DNA of 64,000 bases, taken from Parvibaculum sp035325945. GTDB lineage: Bacteria > Pseudomonadota > Alphaproteobacteria > Parvibaculales > Parvibaculaceae. Positions 27,401 through 36,311 of the stretch are shown piece after piece; within the stretch, counting starts at the first letter, position 1; each line of letters starts with the position of its first letter. The stretch is from contig NZ_DAOKYX010000007.1 of the NCBI RefSeq assembly GCF_035325945.1, forward strand, positions 1 to 64,000, in the 5' to 3' direction. A program made the translations under genes and the position numbers. Under the pieces are notes generated by a model. The model did not search any database. It saw only the letters and a list, made by a program, of their open reading frames with translations, and was not told the origin of the DNA.

Positions 27401-28219
27401 CTAGGCGCGCCTGATCTCTTCGGCGATGCGCTCCCAGCTCGCCGCGTCGCGGGCAACGAGATGGGGGCCAGCAAGCAGACGCGGCATGTAGTCGTCACCA
27501 TTGCCGAGATCGCGGATGACGCCGCCCGCTTCGCGCAGGATCAGCGATCCTGGCACATGATCCCAGGGCATCATGCGGTGATAGGTCACGAAGTCCTTGA
27601 GGCCGCGCGCGACCGATGTGTAATCCACCGCCGAGCATTGATCGTTGGCGATGCGGCCGACACGCCCGGCGAAAGTCTCGATGCGGCGGCGCCACTCGTC
27701 AGGCATGAAGCGCACATTGAATGCGCCTGTGACGTCGGCCAGCGAGGCCGCTGAAGTGCCGGCGCTGATGCGCTCGGTCGCGCCGCCGGAACGCCACCAT
27801 GCGCCGCCGCCGCGCTCCGCCATGGCAAGGCCACCGCTCGCCGGCAGGTAGATCCAGGCGCGCAGCGTTTCGCCCCCCTTCACCAGCGCGACCATGATGC
27901 CGAATGCCTCATCACCGGCGATGAAATTTGCCGTGCCGTCTACGGGGTCGAGCGTCCAGACCGGCGCATCGCCCTCGATGAGCGTCATGCGGCGAGGATC
28001 GGCGGCGCAGGCTTCCTCGCCCAGCACATGCGACCCGGGAAGCAGCGCCTCGAGGCGCGGCGTCAGCCAGAATTCCGCCTCGCGGTCGGCGATGGTGACG
28101 AAATCGCCCTTCGACTTTTCCTCGATCTCGCCTTCGCGCAGCATGCGGAAGCGCGGCATGATTTCGCGCGCCGCCGCCTCGGCCATCAGCGCCGCCACAT
28201 CTTCGGAAAGGTCGGCCAT
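27401..28219 (-). CDS. Inositol monophosphatase-family phosphatase
   Basis: This 272-aa protein is in the Mg-dependent, Li-sensitive phosphatase superfamily that includes inositol-1-phosphatase, CysQ and histidinol-phosphatase. Metal-binding blocks are DFVTIADREAE, GEEACAADP and VWTLDPVDGTANFIAGDEAF; the C-terminal motif appears as PWDHVPGSLILREAGG. The usual alphaproteobacterial homologues are annotated as 3'(2'),5'-bisphosphate nucleotidase or histidinol-phosphatase-like, and I cannot choose. The start lies 3 bases after the hflX stop, so it is probably co-transcribed with hfq-hflX. Confidence 0.88.
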   Translation of the reverse strand: MADLSEDVAALMAEAAAREIMPRFRMLREGEIEEKSKGDFVTIADREAEFWLTPRLEALLPGSHVLGEEACAADPRRMTLIEGDAPVWTLDPVDGTANFIAGDEAFGIMVALVKGGETLRAWIYLPASGGLAMAERGGGAWWRSGGATERISAGTSAASLADVTGAFNVRFMPDEWRRRIETFAGRVGRIANDQCSAVDYTSVARGLKDFVTYHRMMPWDHVPGSLILREAGGVIRDLGNGDDYMPRLLAGPHLVARDAASWERIAEEIRRA

Positions 28220-28222
28220 TTT

Positions 28223-29659
28223 CTATTCCGCTGCCTTCGCCAGCTGCGCGACCACGCGCCCCTTGAGGGCGGGAAAGCGCTTCTCGAAACGACCCGCCGC
28301 CGCAGCCGGCAGGTTCACGTCGAGCGTCGTCGATCCGTCGTCGCCCGTCTCTCTCTTGCGAACCTGCCCGTTTTCATAGAGCCATGCAATGACGTCGCCT
28401 TCATCGGGGCGGAGCGTGGCGTGGATAAGGATACCCCTGTCCACGACGAGACGGTCGATGAGCGAAAGCAATTCATCGACGCCCTCGCCCGTCAGCGCCG
28501 AAACGGCAACGGAGAGCGGATTGCGCGCCGCCGCGTTCATCACCGCGTCATGGCTCTCGTCGGGCAGCAGGTCGATCTTGTTCAGGATCTCGACGATGGG
28601 GCGTTGCGGCTCCGTCGCCTTTTCGCCCGCAAGACCGAGCGATGCGAGGACGGCTTCGACATCCGCCTTCTGGATGTCGGTTTCCTCATGCGAGGCGTCG
28701 CGCACATGAAGAATGACCTCCGCCTCCAGCACCTCCTCCAGAGTGGCGCGGAAGGCCGCCACCAGATGCGTCGGCAGGTCCGAAATGAAGCCCACAGTGT
28801 CCGACAATATGATCTTGCGGCCGCTCGGGAGCGAGACGGCGCGCATGGTCGGATCGAGGGTTGCGAACAGCAGGTTCTCGGCGAAGACGCCGGCCTCTGT
28901 CAGCCGGTTGAAGAGCGTCGATTTGCCGGCGTTTGTGTAGCCCACCAGCGCGACCACGGGATAGGGCACCTCGCGGCGCGTCTTGCGGTGCAGTTCGCGC
29001 GTACGCTTCACCGTTTCGAGCTGGCGCTCGATCTTGGTGATCCGCTCCTGAATGACGCGCCGGTCGGCCTCGATCTGCGTTTCGCCGGGGCCGCCCAGAA
29101 AGCCGAAGCCGCCGCGCTGGCGTTCGAGATGGGTCCAGCTACGAACGAGCCTGCTCTTCTGATAGTTGAGATGGGCAAGCTCGACCTGCAGCGCGCCTTC
29201 CCTCGTATGCGCCCGCTCGCCGAAGATTTCGAGAATGAGGCCCGTCCGGTCGAGAATCTTGAGATTCCAGGCCTTTTCCAGATTGCGCTGCTGAACTGGG
29301 CTCAGATGTCCGTCGATGATGACGAGTTCGACTTCGAGTTCGGCAAGGAGGCCCTTCAGCTCCTCCACCTTGCCATCGCCGATGAGCGTCGCCGGGCGCG
29401 GCTCCGCGACCACGGCGACCTGCTGGCCCACGACATTGAGATTGATGGCGCCTGAGAGCCCGACCGCTTCCTCCATGCGCGCCGACTGGGAGCGATAGGG
29501 CTTGCCACGCCGGCGCGCGTCCTGCTCGGCTGTCTTCAGCCAGGGCACGAGCACGAAGGCGCGCGTCGGTTCCTTGGGGTTCACCTGGAACGTCGGCTTT
29601 GCGGAACGGCGTTGTGCGCGGCGGCTGTCCTCGCCGCCGCCATCGTGCTGATCACTCAA
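28223..29659 (-). CDS. hflX: GTPase HflX
   Basis: This 478-aa ribosome-associated GTPase splits or rescues stalled ribosomes. It has an N-terminal HflX subdomain with a glycine-rich segment (FGFLGGPGETQIEADRR), then the G domain with VALVGYTNAGKSTLFN (G1), LSDTVGFI (G3) and ILNKIDLL (G4). A C-terminal extension of about 90 residues is normal for the family. It follows hfq by 9 bases, the hfq-hflX order seen in most proteobacteria, and leads into the IMPase-family gene. Confidence 0.95.
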   Translation of the reverse strand: MSDQHDGGGEDSRRAQRRSAKPTFQVNPKEPTRAFVLVPWLKTAEQDARRRGKPYRSQSARMEEAVGLSGAINLNVVGQQVAVVAEPRPATLIGDGKVEELKGLLAELEVELVIIDGHLSPVQQRNLEKAWNLKILDRTGLILEIFGERAHTREGALQVELAHLNYQKSRLVRSWTHLERQRGGFGFLGGPGETQIEADRRVIQERITKIERQLETVKRTRELHRKTRREVPYPVVALVGYTNAGKSTLFNRLTEAGVFAENLLFATLDPTMRAVSLPSGRKIILSDTVGFISDLPTHLVAAFRATLEEVLEAEVILHVRDASHEETDIQKADVEAVLASLGLAGEKATEPQRPIVEILNKIDLLPDESHDAVMNAAARNPLSVAVSALTGEGVDELLSLIDRLVVDRGILIHATLRPDEGDVIAWLYENGQVRKRETGDDGSTTLDVNLPAAAAGRFEKRFPALKGRVVAQLAKAAE

Positions 29660-29668
29660 GAAACGGTC

Positions 29669-29914
29669 TCAAGCCTCCTCCCCGTTTCCCGGTTCAAAAA
29701 GCTGAACGGGTTGTGCGGGCATGATCGTTGATATGGCGTGCTTGTAGACCAATTGCGAGTGGCCATCCCGACGCAACAGTACACAAAAATTATCGAACCA
29801 GGTCACGACGCCCTGAAGCTTGACGCCGTTGACGAGGAAAATGGTCAGTGTCGTCTTGTTCTTGCGAACATGGTTCAGGAAAGTGTCCTGCAAGTTATGT
29901 GTCTTCTCACTCAT
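29669..29914 (-). CDS. hfq: RNA chaperone Hfq
   Basis: This 81-aa Sm-like protein forms a hexamer that pairs small RNAs with mRNAs. The Sm1 motif (TIFLVNGVKLQGVVTWFDNFCVLL) and the Sm2 motif (LVYKHAISTI) are intact, with the NLQDTFLNHVRKNK proximal-face segment. Length is typical for alphaproteobacteria, lacking the long C-terminal tail of E. coli Hfq. About 200 bases separate it from dat upstream, leaving room for its own promoter. Confidence 0.97.
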   Translation of the reverse strand: MSEKTHNLQDTFLNHVRKNKTTLTIFLVNGVKLQGVVTWFDNFCVLLRRDGHSQLVYKHAISTIMPAQPVQLFEPGNGEEA

Positions 29915-30113
29915 GGGTAAGCCCCATTTGTCAAATTTGATCGGATCGGCCCGACCGCCCGGCCGATCCAGATGGATTGTCCCCGCCCCGGACGCGGACG
30001 AAGGAGACGGTCCTCATACAATCTGTTCTTTTTTCTTCATGCTGCAAGTGCGAAATCTCATTCCGGAGAGGTTATCCGCACTATTTTCGCCGAGCTTCTA
30101 TGTTGAAGCCTGT

Positions 30114-30971
30114 TCAGGTCAGTTTTCCGTATGTCAGATAGGCGTCCCGGAGGCGCATGGTGAGCGAGCCAGGCGCGCCATTGCCGATCGCCGCATCGTC
30201 GATCCTGACCACCGGAATGATGATCGCCGACGATGCGCTGATGAAAGCCTCGCGCGCCGCCCTCGCCTCATCCGCCGTGAAGGGGCGCTCGACCACCTCC
30301 ACGCCTTCCTGCCGCGCCGTTTCGAGCAGCACATGGCGCGTGACGCCGCTCAGGATTTCCCGGCCCGCGGGCCGGGTCACGAGGCGGCCCTGCTGATCGA
30401 CGATCCATGCGTTGGTCGATGAGCCTTCGGTCACATATCCATCCGCATCCAGCAGCCACGCTTCATAGGCGCCGGCCTCGCGCGCGGCCTGCTTGGCGAG
30501 AATGTTCGGAAGAAGCGCTATCGATTTTATATCCCGCCGCGCCCAGCGCTGATCGGGCATGGTCACGATGGCGACGCCCTTCTCCACGGCGTTCCTGACG
30601 CGCGCCTCGTTGATCCTCTTGGCGGTCACGACAAGCGCGGGCTTCACGCCCGCGGGCGGAAACGGATGGTCGCGTGGCGCAACGCCCCGCGTCACCTGGA
30701 AATAGACAAGGCCGTTCAGGATGCGATTGCGGCGCACCACCTCGCGCAGCACATGGCGCAGCGATGCGAGCGGCATGGGCAGACCGATGCGGCTTTCATC
30801 GAGCGAGCGCCGGAGCCGTGCGAGATGCAATTCCTCGTCCATGAACCGGCCGTCGCGTATGCCGCAAACCTCATAGACGCCATCGGCGAACTGATAGCCG
30901 CGATCCTCGATATGCACGCCCGCCTCCGCATGGCGGACATAGCGGCCATTCACATAGGCAATGCGGGACAA
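30114..30971 (-). CDS. dat: D-amino-acid aminotransferase (class IV PLP enzyme)
   Basis: This 285-aa fold-type IV aminotransferase interconverts D-alanine and D-glutamate through pyridoxal phosphate, feeding peptidoglycan precursors. The PLP Lys is K149 in RRDIKSIALLPN, and the cofactor loop VTEGSSTNAWIV is clear; the N-terminus (AYVNGRYVRHAEAGVHIEDRGYQFADGVYEV) is typical of Dat. A branched-chain or aminodeoxychorismate lyase role is less likely given the sequence near the Lys. It lies 21 bases after ntrX, the usual place for dat in alphaproteobacteria. Confidence 0.9.
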   Translation of the reverse strand: MSRIAYVNGRYVRHAEAGVHIEDRGYQFADGVYEVCGIRDGRFMDEELHLARLRRSLDESRIGLPMPLASLRHVLREVVRRNRILNGLVYFQVTRGVAPRDHPFPPAGVKPALVVTAKRINEARVRNAVEKGVAIVTMPDQRWARRDIKSIALLPNILAKQAAREAGAYEAWLLDADGYVTEGSSTNAWIVDQQGRLVTRPAGREILSGVTRHVLLETARQEGVEVVERPFTADEARAAREAFISASSAIIIPVVRIDDAAIGNGAPGSLTMRLRDAYLTYGKLT

Positions 30972-30992
30972 GCGGGCCTCCCGGAGTTCATG

Positions 30993-32387
30993 TCACAGAG
31001 GCATGTCGGGCCGGCCGCCCGTGGCGACGCCCAGCGATTTCAATTTGCGGTGAAGGGCCGAGCGCTCCATGCCGATGAAGGCGGCCGTGCGCGAGATATT
31101 GCCGCCGAACCGGCTGATCTGCGCCACGAGATATTCGCGCTCGAAAGTCTCGCGCGCCTCGCGCAGCGGCAGCGCCATGATGTGCTCGCCGCCCGAACCG
31201 TTGACCGTGATCTGCGCCGACGAGCCGACTTCCGCCGGAAGCATGTCCGCGGTGACGACGGCCGTGGGATCGCCCGAGGTCAGGATCAGCAGCCGCTCCA
31301 CATTGTTGCGAAGCTGGCGCACATTGCCGGGCCAGTCATGGGCCTGAAGGGCCGCCATCGCATCTTCCGAGATGCGCCGTGGCGGCAGTCCCGTCGCCTT
31401 GGAAATCTGCGACATGAAATATTCCACGAGAGAGGGAATGTCCTCGCGGCGGGTGGAAAGCGGCGGCACCTGGATCGGCACGACATTGAGCCGGTGAAAC
31501 AGATCCTCGCGAAAGCGGCCTTTGGAGATTTCATCGGTCAGGTCGCGGCTCGACGACGAAACGACGCGCACATCGACCTTGACGCGAGGACCGCCGCCCA
31601 CGCGCTCGAAGGTCTGATCGACCAGCACGCGCAGGATCTTGCTCTGCGTCTCGATCGGCATTTCGGCGACCTCGTCGAGAAAGAGCGTGCCGCCATGCGC
31701 CTGCTCGAAGACGCCGACCTTGCGCGGCCCGTTGGACGAGACTTCGGTTCCGAAAAGCTCGATCTCCATGCGTTCGGGCGCCATGCTCGCCGCATTGATC
31801 GCGATGAAGGGGTTTTCCGCACGGCGCGATCGCGCGTGAAGGAGCCGCGCCACAACCTCCTTGCCCGAGCCCGAAGGGCCGGAAATGAGAACGCGGCTTC
31901 CCGTGGGCGCCACCTTCTCGATCGTCTGGCGCACATGCGCGATGGCCGGCGAGGAACCGATCAGCGCCATGTCGTCGCCGATGCGCGTGCGCAGATCGTC
32001 GTTCTCGCGCCGCAGCCTGTAGGCCTCGATGGCGCGGCGGACGATGAGGATCAGGCGGTCGGCCTTGAAGGGCTTTTCAATGAAGTCATAGGCCCCCTTC
32101 TTGATCGCCGAGACCGCCGTCTCGACATTGCCATGGCCGCTTATGATGACGACGGGCAGGTCGGGATAGCGCTCATGCACCACATCGAGCAGTTCCAGAC
32201 CGTCGAGGCGGCTCCCTTGCAACCAGATATCGAGCACGACGAGGCCAGGGCGCCGCGCCTCGATCACGGCGAGCGCGCTGTCGCTGTCACCAGCGACGCG
32301 CGTGTCATAGCCCTCATCGTTCAGAATCCCCGCAACCAGCTCACGGATATCGGCTTCGTCGTCGACAATCAGAATGTCAGATGCCAT
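30993..32387 (-). CDS. ntrX: Nitrogen response regulator NtrX
   Basis: This 464-aa regulator has a receiver domain (ILIVDDEADIR; phospho-Asp in LVVLDIWL), a AAA+ sigma54-type domain (GPSGSGKEVVARLLH; GGTLFLDEVAEMP) and a Fis-type C-terminal helix-turn-helix (ISRTAAFIGMERSALHRKLKSLG). The sigma54-contact GAFTGA loop is absent: after ELFG the sequence is TEVSSNGPRKVG. This is a known feature of alphaproteobacterial NtrX, which may not act as a standard sigma54 activator. Its start overlaps the ntrY 3' end by 11 bases, so it is coupled to its kinase. Confidence 0.96.
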   Translation of the reverse strand: MASDILIVDDEADIRELVAGILNDEGYDTRVAGDSDSALAVIEARRPGLVVLDIWLQGSRLDGLELLDVVHERYPDLPVVIISGHGNVETAVSAIKKGAYDFIEKPFKADRLILIVRRAIEAYRLRRENDDLRTRIGDDMALIGSSPAIAHVRQTIEKVAPTGSRVLISGPSGSGKEVVARLLHARSRRAENPFIAINAASMAPERMEIELFGTEVSSNGPRKVGVFEQAHGGTLFLDEVAEMPIETQSKILRVLVDQTFERVGGGPRVKVDVRVVSSSSRDLTDEISKGRFREDLFHRLNVVPIQVPPLSTRREDIPSLVEYFMSQISKATGLPPRRISEDAMAALQAHDWPGNVRQLRNNVERLLILTSGDPTAVVTADMLPAEVGSSAQITVNGSGGEHIMALPLREARETFEREYLVAQISRFGGNISRTAAFIGMERSALHRKLKSLGVATGGRPDMPL

Positions 32388-34689
32388 TCATCGCCTCGTC
32401 TATCTTGCTCGTCTCAGTCTGCTGCGCCTCGTCGGTGCCTTCGCGCATGCGCGGAAAGATCAGCTTCACGCGCGCCCCGCTCTCCCATCCTTCCGAGGCC
32501 GGCGCGTCCTCGAGGATGAGCGTGCCTCCATGGTCTTCCATGACCTTGTTCACGATGGCGAGCCCGAGGCCCGTGCCCTTTGTGCGCGTGGTGATATAGG
32601 GCTCGGTCAGGCGGGTGCGGTCGGTCTTCGGCAGGCCGCAGCCTGAATCCGTGACCACGATCGCAACAGTTGACGGCGTTTCTTCAAGCGCCACCTGAAT
32701 GCGTCCGATCATGCCTCCGGCGCCGCTCTCCTCCTCGTCCTCGTACTGCGCGCGAGCCTCGTGCTGGCCGCGAATGGCCTCGGCGGCGTTCTTAAGGATG
32801 TTGGTCAGGGCCTGGCTCACCAGCCTGCCGTCACATTCGACCAGAACCGGCTCGGCGGGCATGTCACTCGCATAGTCGATATCGGGATGGGCCACGCGCT
32901 GAAGGAACACGCCCTGCCGCACGATCTCGTTGATCTCGACCTGCTTGATGACGGCGGTGGGCATGCGCGCGAATGACGAGAACTCGTCGACCATGCGCCC
33001 GATATCGTTCACCTGGCGGATGATCGTGTCGGTGCATTGATTGAAGACTTCGGGATCCGTCAGAATCTCCTTGCCGTACTTTCGCCGCAGGCGTTCGGCC
33101 GAGAGCTGGATCGGCGTCAGCGGGTTCTTGATCTCATGCGCGATGCGCCGGGCGACATCCGCCCAGGCGGAGGTGCGCTGCGCCCGCACGAGTTCGGTGA
33201 TGTCGTCGAAGGTGAGCACAAAGCCGCCGAGGCCCGAATCCCGGACCTCGCTCGTCACCCGGATACTCAATGTGCGCTCCTGCCCGTCGCGCATGATGAC
33301 GCTCTGGCTCTGGGCGCGGCGGTCGGGGTGGTTCTGCGCCTCGTGCACGACCTCGGCCATTTCCGGAATGGCGACGAAGATGTCGTGGCCGACCAGTTCG
33401 CTTTCGCTCTTGCCGAAGAAGCGCAGCGCCGCGCGGTTGGCGTGATTAATGTGCCCTTCATTGTCGAGGCCGATGACGCCCGCGCTGACGCCCGAAAGCA
33501 CCGCTTCCGTGAACTGGCGACGAAGATCGAGCTGATGGTTCGCGGCGACCAGCTCGTTGCGCTGGCTTTCGAGCTGGTTCGTCATGCGGTTGAACGCATT
33601 GCTCAGAACGTCGAGTTCGTCGCCCGTCTCTCCCGGTTCGACGCGCACGCCGAGATCGCCGATGCTGATCCGCTCGGATGCCTGAACGAGCTTGCTGATG
33701 GGATCGACGATGCGGTTCGCCGCCCAGAGGCCGAGCCAGATCGCCGCAAGCAATGTGACGAGCGCGACGGCGACATAGATGAGGGCAAAGGTCACCTGAA
33801 AGGTGATGCGGCGCTGTTCGAGGCTGCGATACTCGTCCGCGGCCTCGCGCGTCTGCGCGAGGTGCTGGAGGACCCGGGCATCGACGAAGCGGCCGACATA
33901 GAGATAGGTGTCCTCGATGGCGCCGAGCTTCACCAGCGCCCTGATCTGGTTATGGGCCTGAACGGTCCAGAGCACCGCCTCGCCCTTCTGGGCCTGCGTG
34001 AATTGTTCGGCCGTGGGAAGCCCCATATCGGGCGCGACGCTCGCCGTCACCTTGGCGAGGATGCGCCCTTCCGAATTGATGAGATAGGCCGCCGGCAGCG
34101 AGCGCAGCGCGGCCTGGGTCGCCACGAGCTGCTGGAAACGCTCTGGGCTCGTCGCGAGGTAGGGGGCCGCCCGGTCGAGGTCGGTCGCCATGGCGAGCAC
34201 ATCGCCCCGCAGGACGTGGTGGTGTTCATCGAGATAGGCCTCGGCGACCGTCTGGGCGTTCGAGATGATGATCTGCGTGCGCTGGCCGAACCAGAAGTCG
34301 AGGCCGCGATTGAGCGTCACGGCGGCAAAGACGGCCACGATGATCGCCGGCATGACGGCCACGACAGCGAACATGGCGATGAGGCGCGCATGGAGCTTCG
34401 CGCCTGCCACCCCGCTCACCCGGGCGATGATGATGCGCACCACGCGCCAGCCGATCAGCGCGAACAGGACCAGAACGACGGCCAGATTGCCGATGAGCAG
34501 CGTGATGACGAGCCCGCGCGTCGGCGCCAGAGGCGTCAGCCCGGTCAGGATCATATAGGTGAAGGAGCCGAGGAAGATCGCCGCCATCACGAGGCCGATC
34601 GCGAGAGTCCCCGAGAATCCACGGCGGGAAAACAGTCCCCACAGATGGCTGTCCCAGCTCGCCCTCTCCATTCGGTCGCTCGTTGCCAT
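32377..34689 (-). CDS. ntrY: Nitrogen sensor histidine kinase NtrY
   Basis: This 770-aa membrane kinase has several N-terminal transmembrane segments (for example LAIGLVMAAIFLGSFTYMIL and LVITLLIGNLAVVLVLFALI), a periplasmic sensing region and a further span before a HAMP linker. These are followed by a PAS domain and the kinase core with phospho-His in ARRIAHEIKNPLTPIQ and ATP-binding DSGCGLP and GTGLGLAIV. It phosphorylates NtrX and links nitrogen, redox or envelope signals to transcription. It lies 170 bases after ntrC, so it may have its own promoter as well as read-through. Confidence 0.96.
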   Translation of the reverse strand: MATSDRMERASWDSHLWGLFSRRGFSGTLAIGLVMAAIFLGSFTYMILTGLTPLAPTRGLVITLLIGNLAVVLVLFALIGWRVVRIIIARVSGVAGAKLHARLIAMFAVVAVMPAIIVAVFAAVTLNRGLDFWFGQRTQIIISNAQTVAEAYLDEHHHVLRGDVLAMATDLDRAAPYLATSPERFQQLVATQAALRSLPAAYLINSEGRILAKVTASVAPDMGLPTAEQFTQAQKGEAVLWTVQAHNQIRALVKLGAIEDTYLYVGRFVDARVLQHLAQTREAADEYRSLEQRRITFQVTFALIYVAVALVTLLAAIWLGLWAANRIVDPISKLVQASERISIGDLGVRVEPGETGDELDVLSNAFNRMTNQLESQRNELVAANHQLDLRRQFTEAVLSGVSAGVIGLDNEGHINHANRAALRFFGKSESELVGHDIFVAIPEMAEVVHEAQNHPDRRAQSQSVIMRDGQERTLSIRVTSEVRDSGLGGFVLTFDDITELVRAQRTSAWADVARRIAHEIKNPLTPIQLSAERLRRKYGKEILTDPEVFNQCTDTIIRQVNDIGRMVDEFSSFARMPTAVIKQVEINEIVRQGVFLQRVAHPDIDYASDMPAEPVLVECDGRLVSQALTNILKNAAEAIRGQHEARAQYEDEEESGAGGMIGRIQVALEETPSTVAIVVTDSGCGLPKTDRTRLTEPYITTRTKGTGLGLAIVNKVMEDHGGTLILEDAPASEGWESGARVKLIFPRMREGTDEAQQTETSKIDEAMNGI

Positions 34690-34859
34690 GCCCTCGTCCT
34701 GGCGACGGGCGGGAGGGGATGGCGATCCGCCTCCCGACGCCGCTGCCGTTGTCGCTATGTGCCCAATGCGCCACGCAGGCGCGGCGGGACCGCCATTCTG
34801 GCTTGAGGGGCGCGGCCAATCAACAACAATGTTGCCGCATTACATCACCTTCGCGGCCT

Positions 34860-36302
34860 CTATTTGATGCCGCGGATCACCTGAACATCGAGGTCTTTCA
34901 ACTTCTTGCGCAGCGTGTTGCGGTTGATGCCGAGCAGGTGAGCCGCCTTGATCTGGTTGCCGCGCGTTGCGGCCAGCGCCATCCCGAAGAGCGGCCTTTC
35001 GACCTCCCGCAGGATGTTGTCATAGAGGCCGGGGGGCGGCAGGCCGTCGCCATGGGCCGCGAAGAGGCGTGTGAGCGAACGCTCGACCGCTACGGAAAGT
35101 GGCTCGTCGGCTGGCGCCTGCTCCAGCGTGTTCTTGAATTCCGGCTCGGCGAGTTCGCCCGTGAGAATGGAGGCGCCGATCGTTTCCTCCGTATAAAGCG
35201 CGGCGAGGCGCCGAACGAGATTTTCAAGCTCGCGCACATTGCCCGGCCAGCGGTAGCGCTTCAGCAGCTCCATGCCCTCGCTGTCGATGGTCTTGGGCGG
35301 CAGGCCTTCCTGTTCGGCCTGCGCGAGGAAGTGGCGCACGAGGTCGGGAATGTCCTCCGTCCGCTCATGAAGCGGCGGCAGGCGGATCGGAACCACGTTG
35401 AGGCGATAGAAAAGGTCCTCGCGAAAGAGGCCGAGATTGATGAGCTGCCGGAGGTCGCGATTGGTGGCGGCAACGATGCGGACATCGGTCTTGATGGGTG
35501 TCCGCCCGCCGACCGTCGTGTATTCGCCCTGCTGGAGAACGCGCAGAAGCCGCGTCTGCGCCTCCATGGGCATGTCGCCGATCTCGTCGAGGAAAAGAGT
35601 GCCGCCCTCCGCCTGCTCGAAGCGGCCGGTCGCGCGCTGGCTCGCGCCGGTGAAGGCGCCCTTCTCATGCCCGAAAAGTTCGCTCTCGATCAGCTCGCGC
35701 GGGATGGCGGCCATGTTGATCGCGACGAAGGGCCCGTTGCGCCGCTTGCCATAGTCGTGAAGGGCGCGGGCGACGAGCTCCTTGCCGGTGCCGCTTTCGC
35801 CCGAGATCATCACCGTCAGGTCCGTCTGCATCAGCCGCGCCAGCACGCGGTAGATGTCCTGCATCGCCGGCGAGCGGCCGATAAGGGGGATATTCTCGTC
35901 CTCATGCGCCGCCGGAAGCGGCAATGCCCCCTCGCGCGGCGCCTTCATGGCGCGATCGACGACGCGGATCAGCTCGTTCAGATCGAAGGGCTTGGGGAGA
36001 TATTCATAGGCGCCCCGCTCGGCGGCGGTGATCGCCGTCTTGAGCGTGTTCTGCGCGCTCATGACGATGATCGGAATCTTGGGCCGCAGCCGCTTGATGC
36101 GGGGAATGAGATCGAAGGCGTTTTCGTCCGGCATGACCACATCGGTGATGATGAGGTCGCCATCGCCCTGGCTCACCCAGCGCCAGAGGGTCGCGGCGTT
36201 GCTCGTCGCGCGCACATCGTAGCCGGCACGCCCGAGCGCCTGGTTGAGCACGGTGCGGATGGCGGCATCGTCATCGGCCAGAAGGATCGTTCCGCTTGGC
36301 AT
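34860..36302 (-). CDS. ntrC: Nitrogen regulation response regulator NtrC
   Basis: This 480-aa sigma54-dependent activator has a receiver domain (ILLADDDAAIR; phospho-Asp in LIITDVVMP), a AAA+ domain with Walker A GESGTGKELVARALH, the intact GAFTGA loop (GHEKGAFTGAS) and GGTLFLDEIGDMP, and a C-terminal Fis-type helix-turn-helix (KAAHLLGINRNTLRKKLKDL). It activates nitrogen assimilation genes when phosphorylated by NtrB. It starts 9 bases after the ntrB stop. The intact GAFTGA contrasts with its NtrX neighbour. Confidence 0.97.
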   Translation of the reverse strand: MPSGTILLADDDAAIRTVLNQALGRAGYDVRATSNAATLWRWVSQGDGDLIITDVVMPDENAFDLIPRIKRLRPKIPIIVMSAQNTLKTAITAAERGAYEYLPKPFDLNELIRVVDRAMKAPREGALPLPAAHEDENIPLIGRSPAMQDIYRVLARLMQTDLTVMISGESGTGKELVARALHDYGKRRNGPFVAINMAAIPRELIESELFGHEKGAFTGASQRATGRFEQAEGGTLFLDEIGDMPMEAQTRLLRVLQQGEYTTVGGRTPIKTDVRIVAATNRDLRQLINLGLFREDLFYRLNVVPIRLPPLHERTEDIPDLVRHFLAQAEQEGLPPKTIDSEGMELLKRYRWPGNVRELENLVRRLAALYTEETIGASILTGELAEPEFKNTLEQAPADEPLSVAVERSLTRLFAAHGDGLPPPGLYDNILREVERPLFGMALAATRGNQIKAAHLLGINRNTLRKKLKDLDVQVIRGIK

Positions 36303-36311
36303 TGGCTCCTC

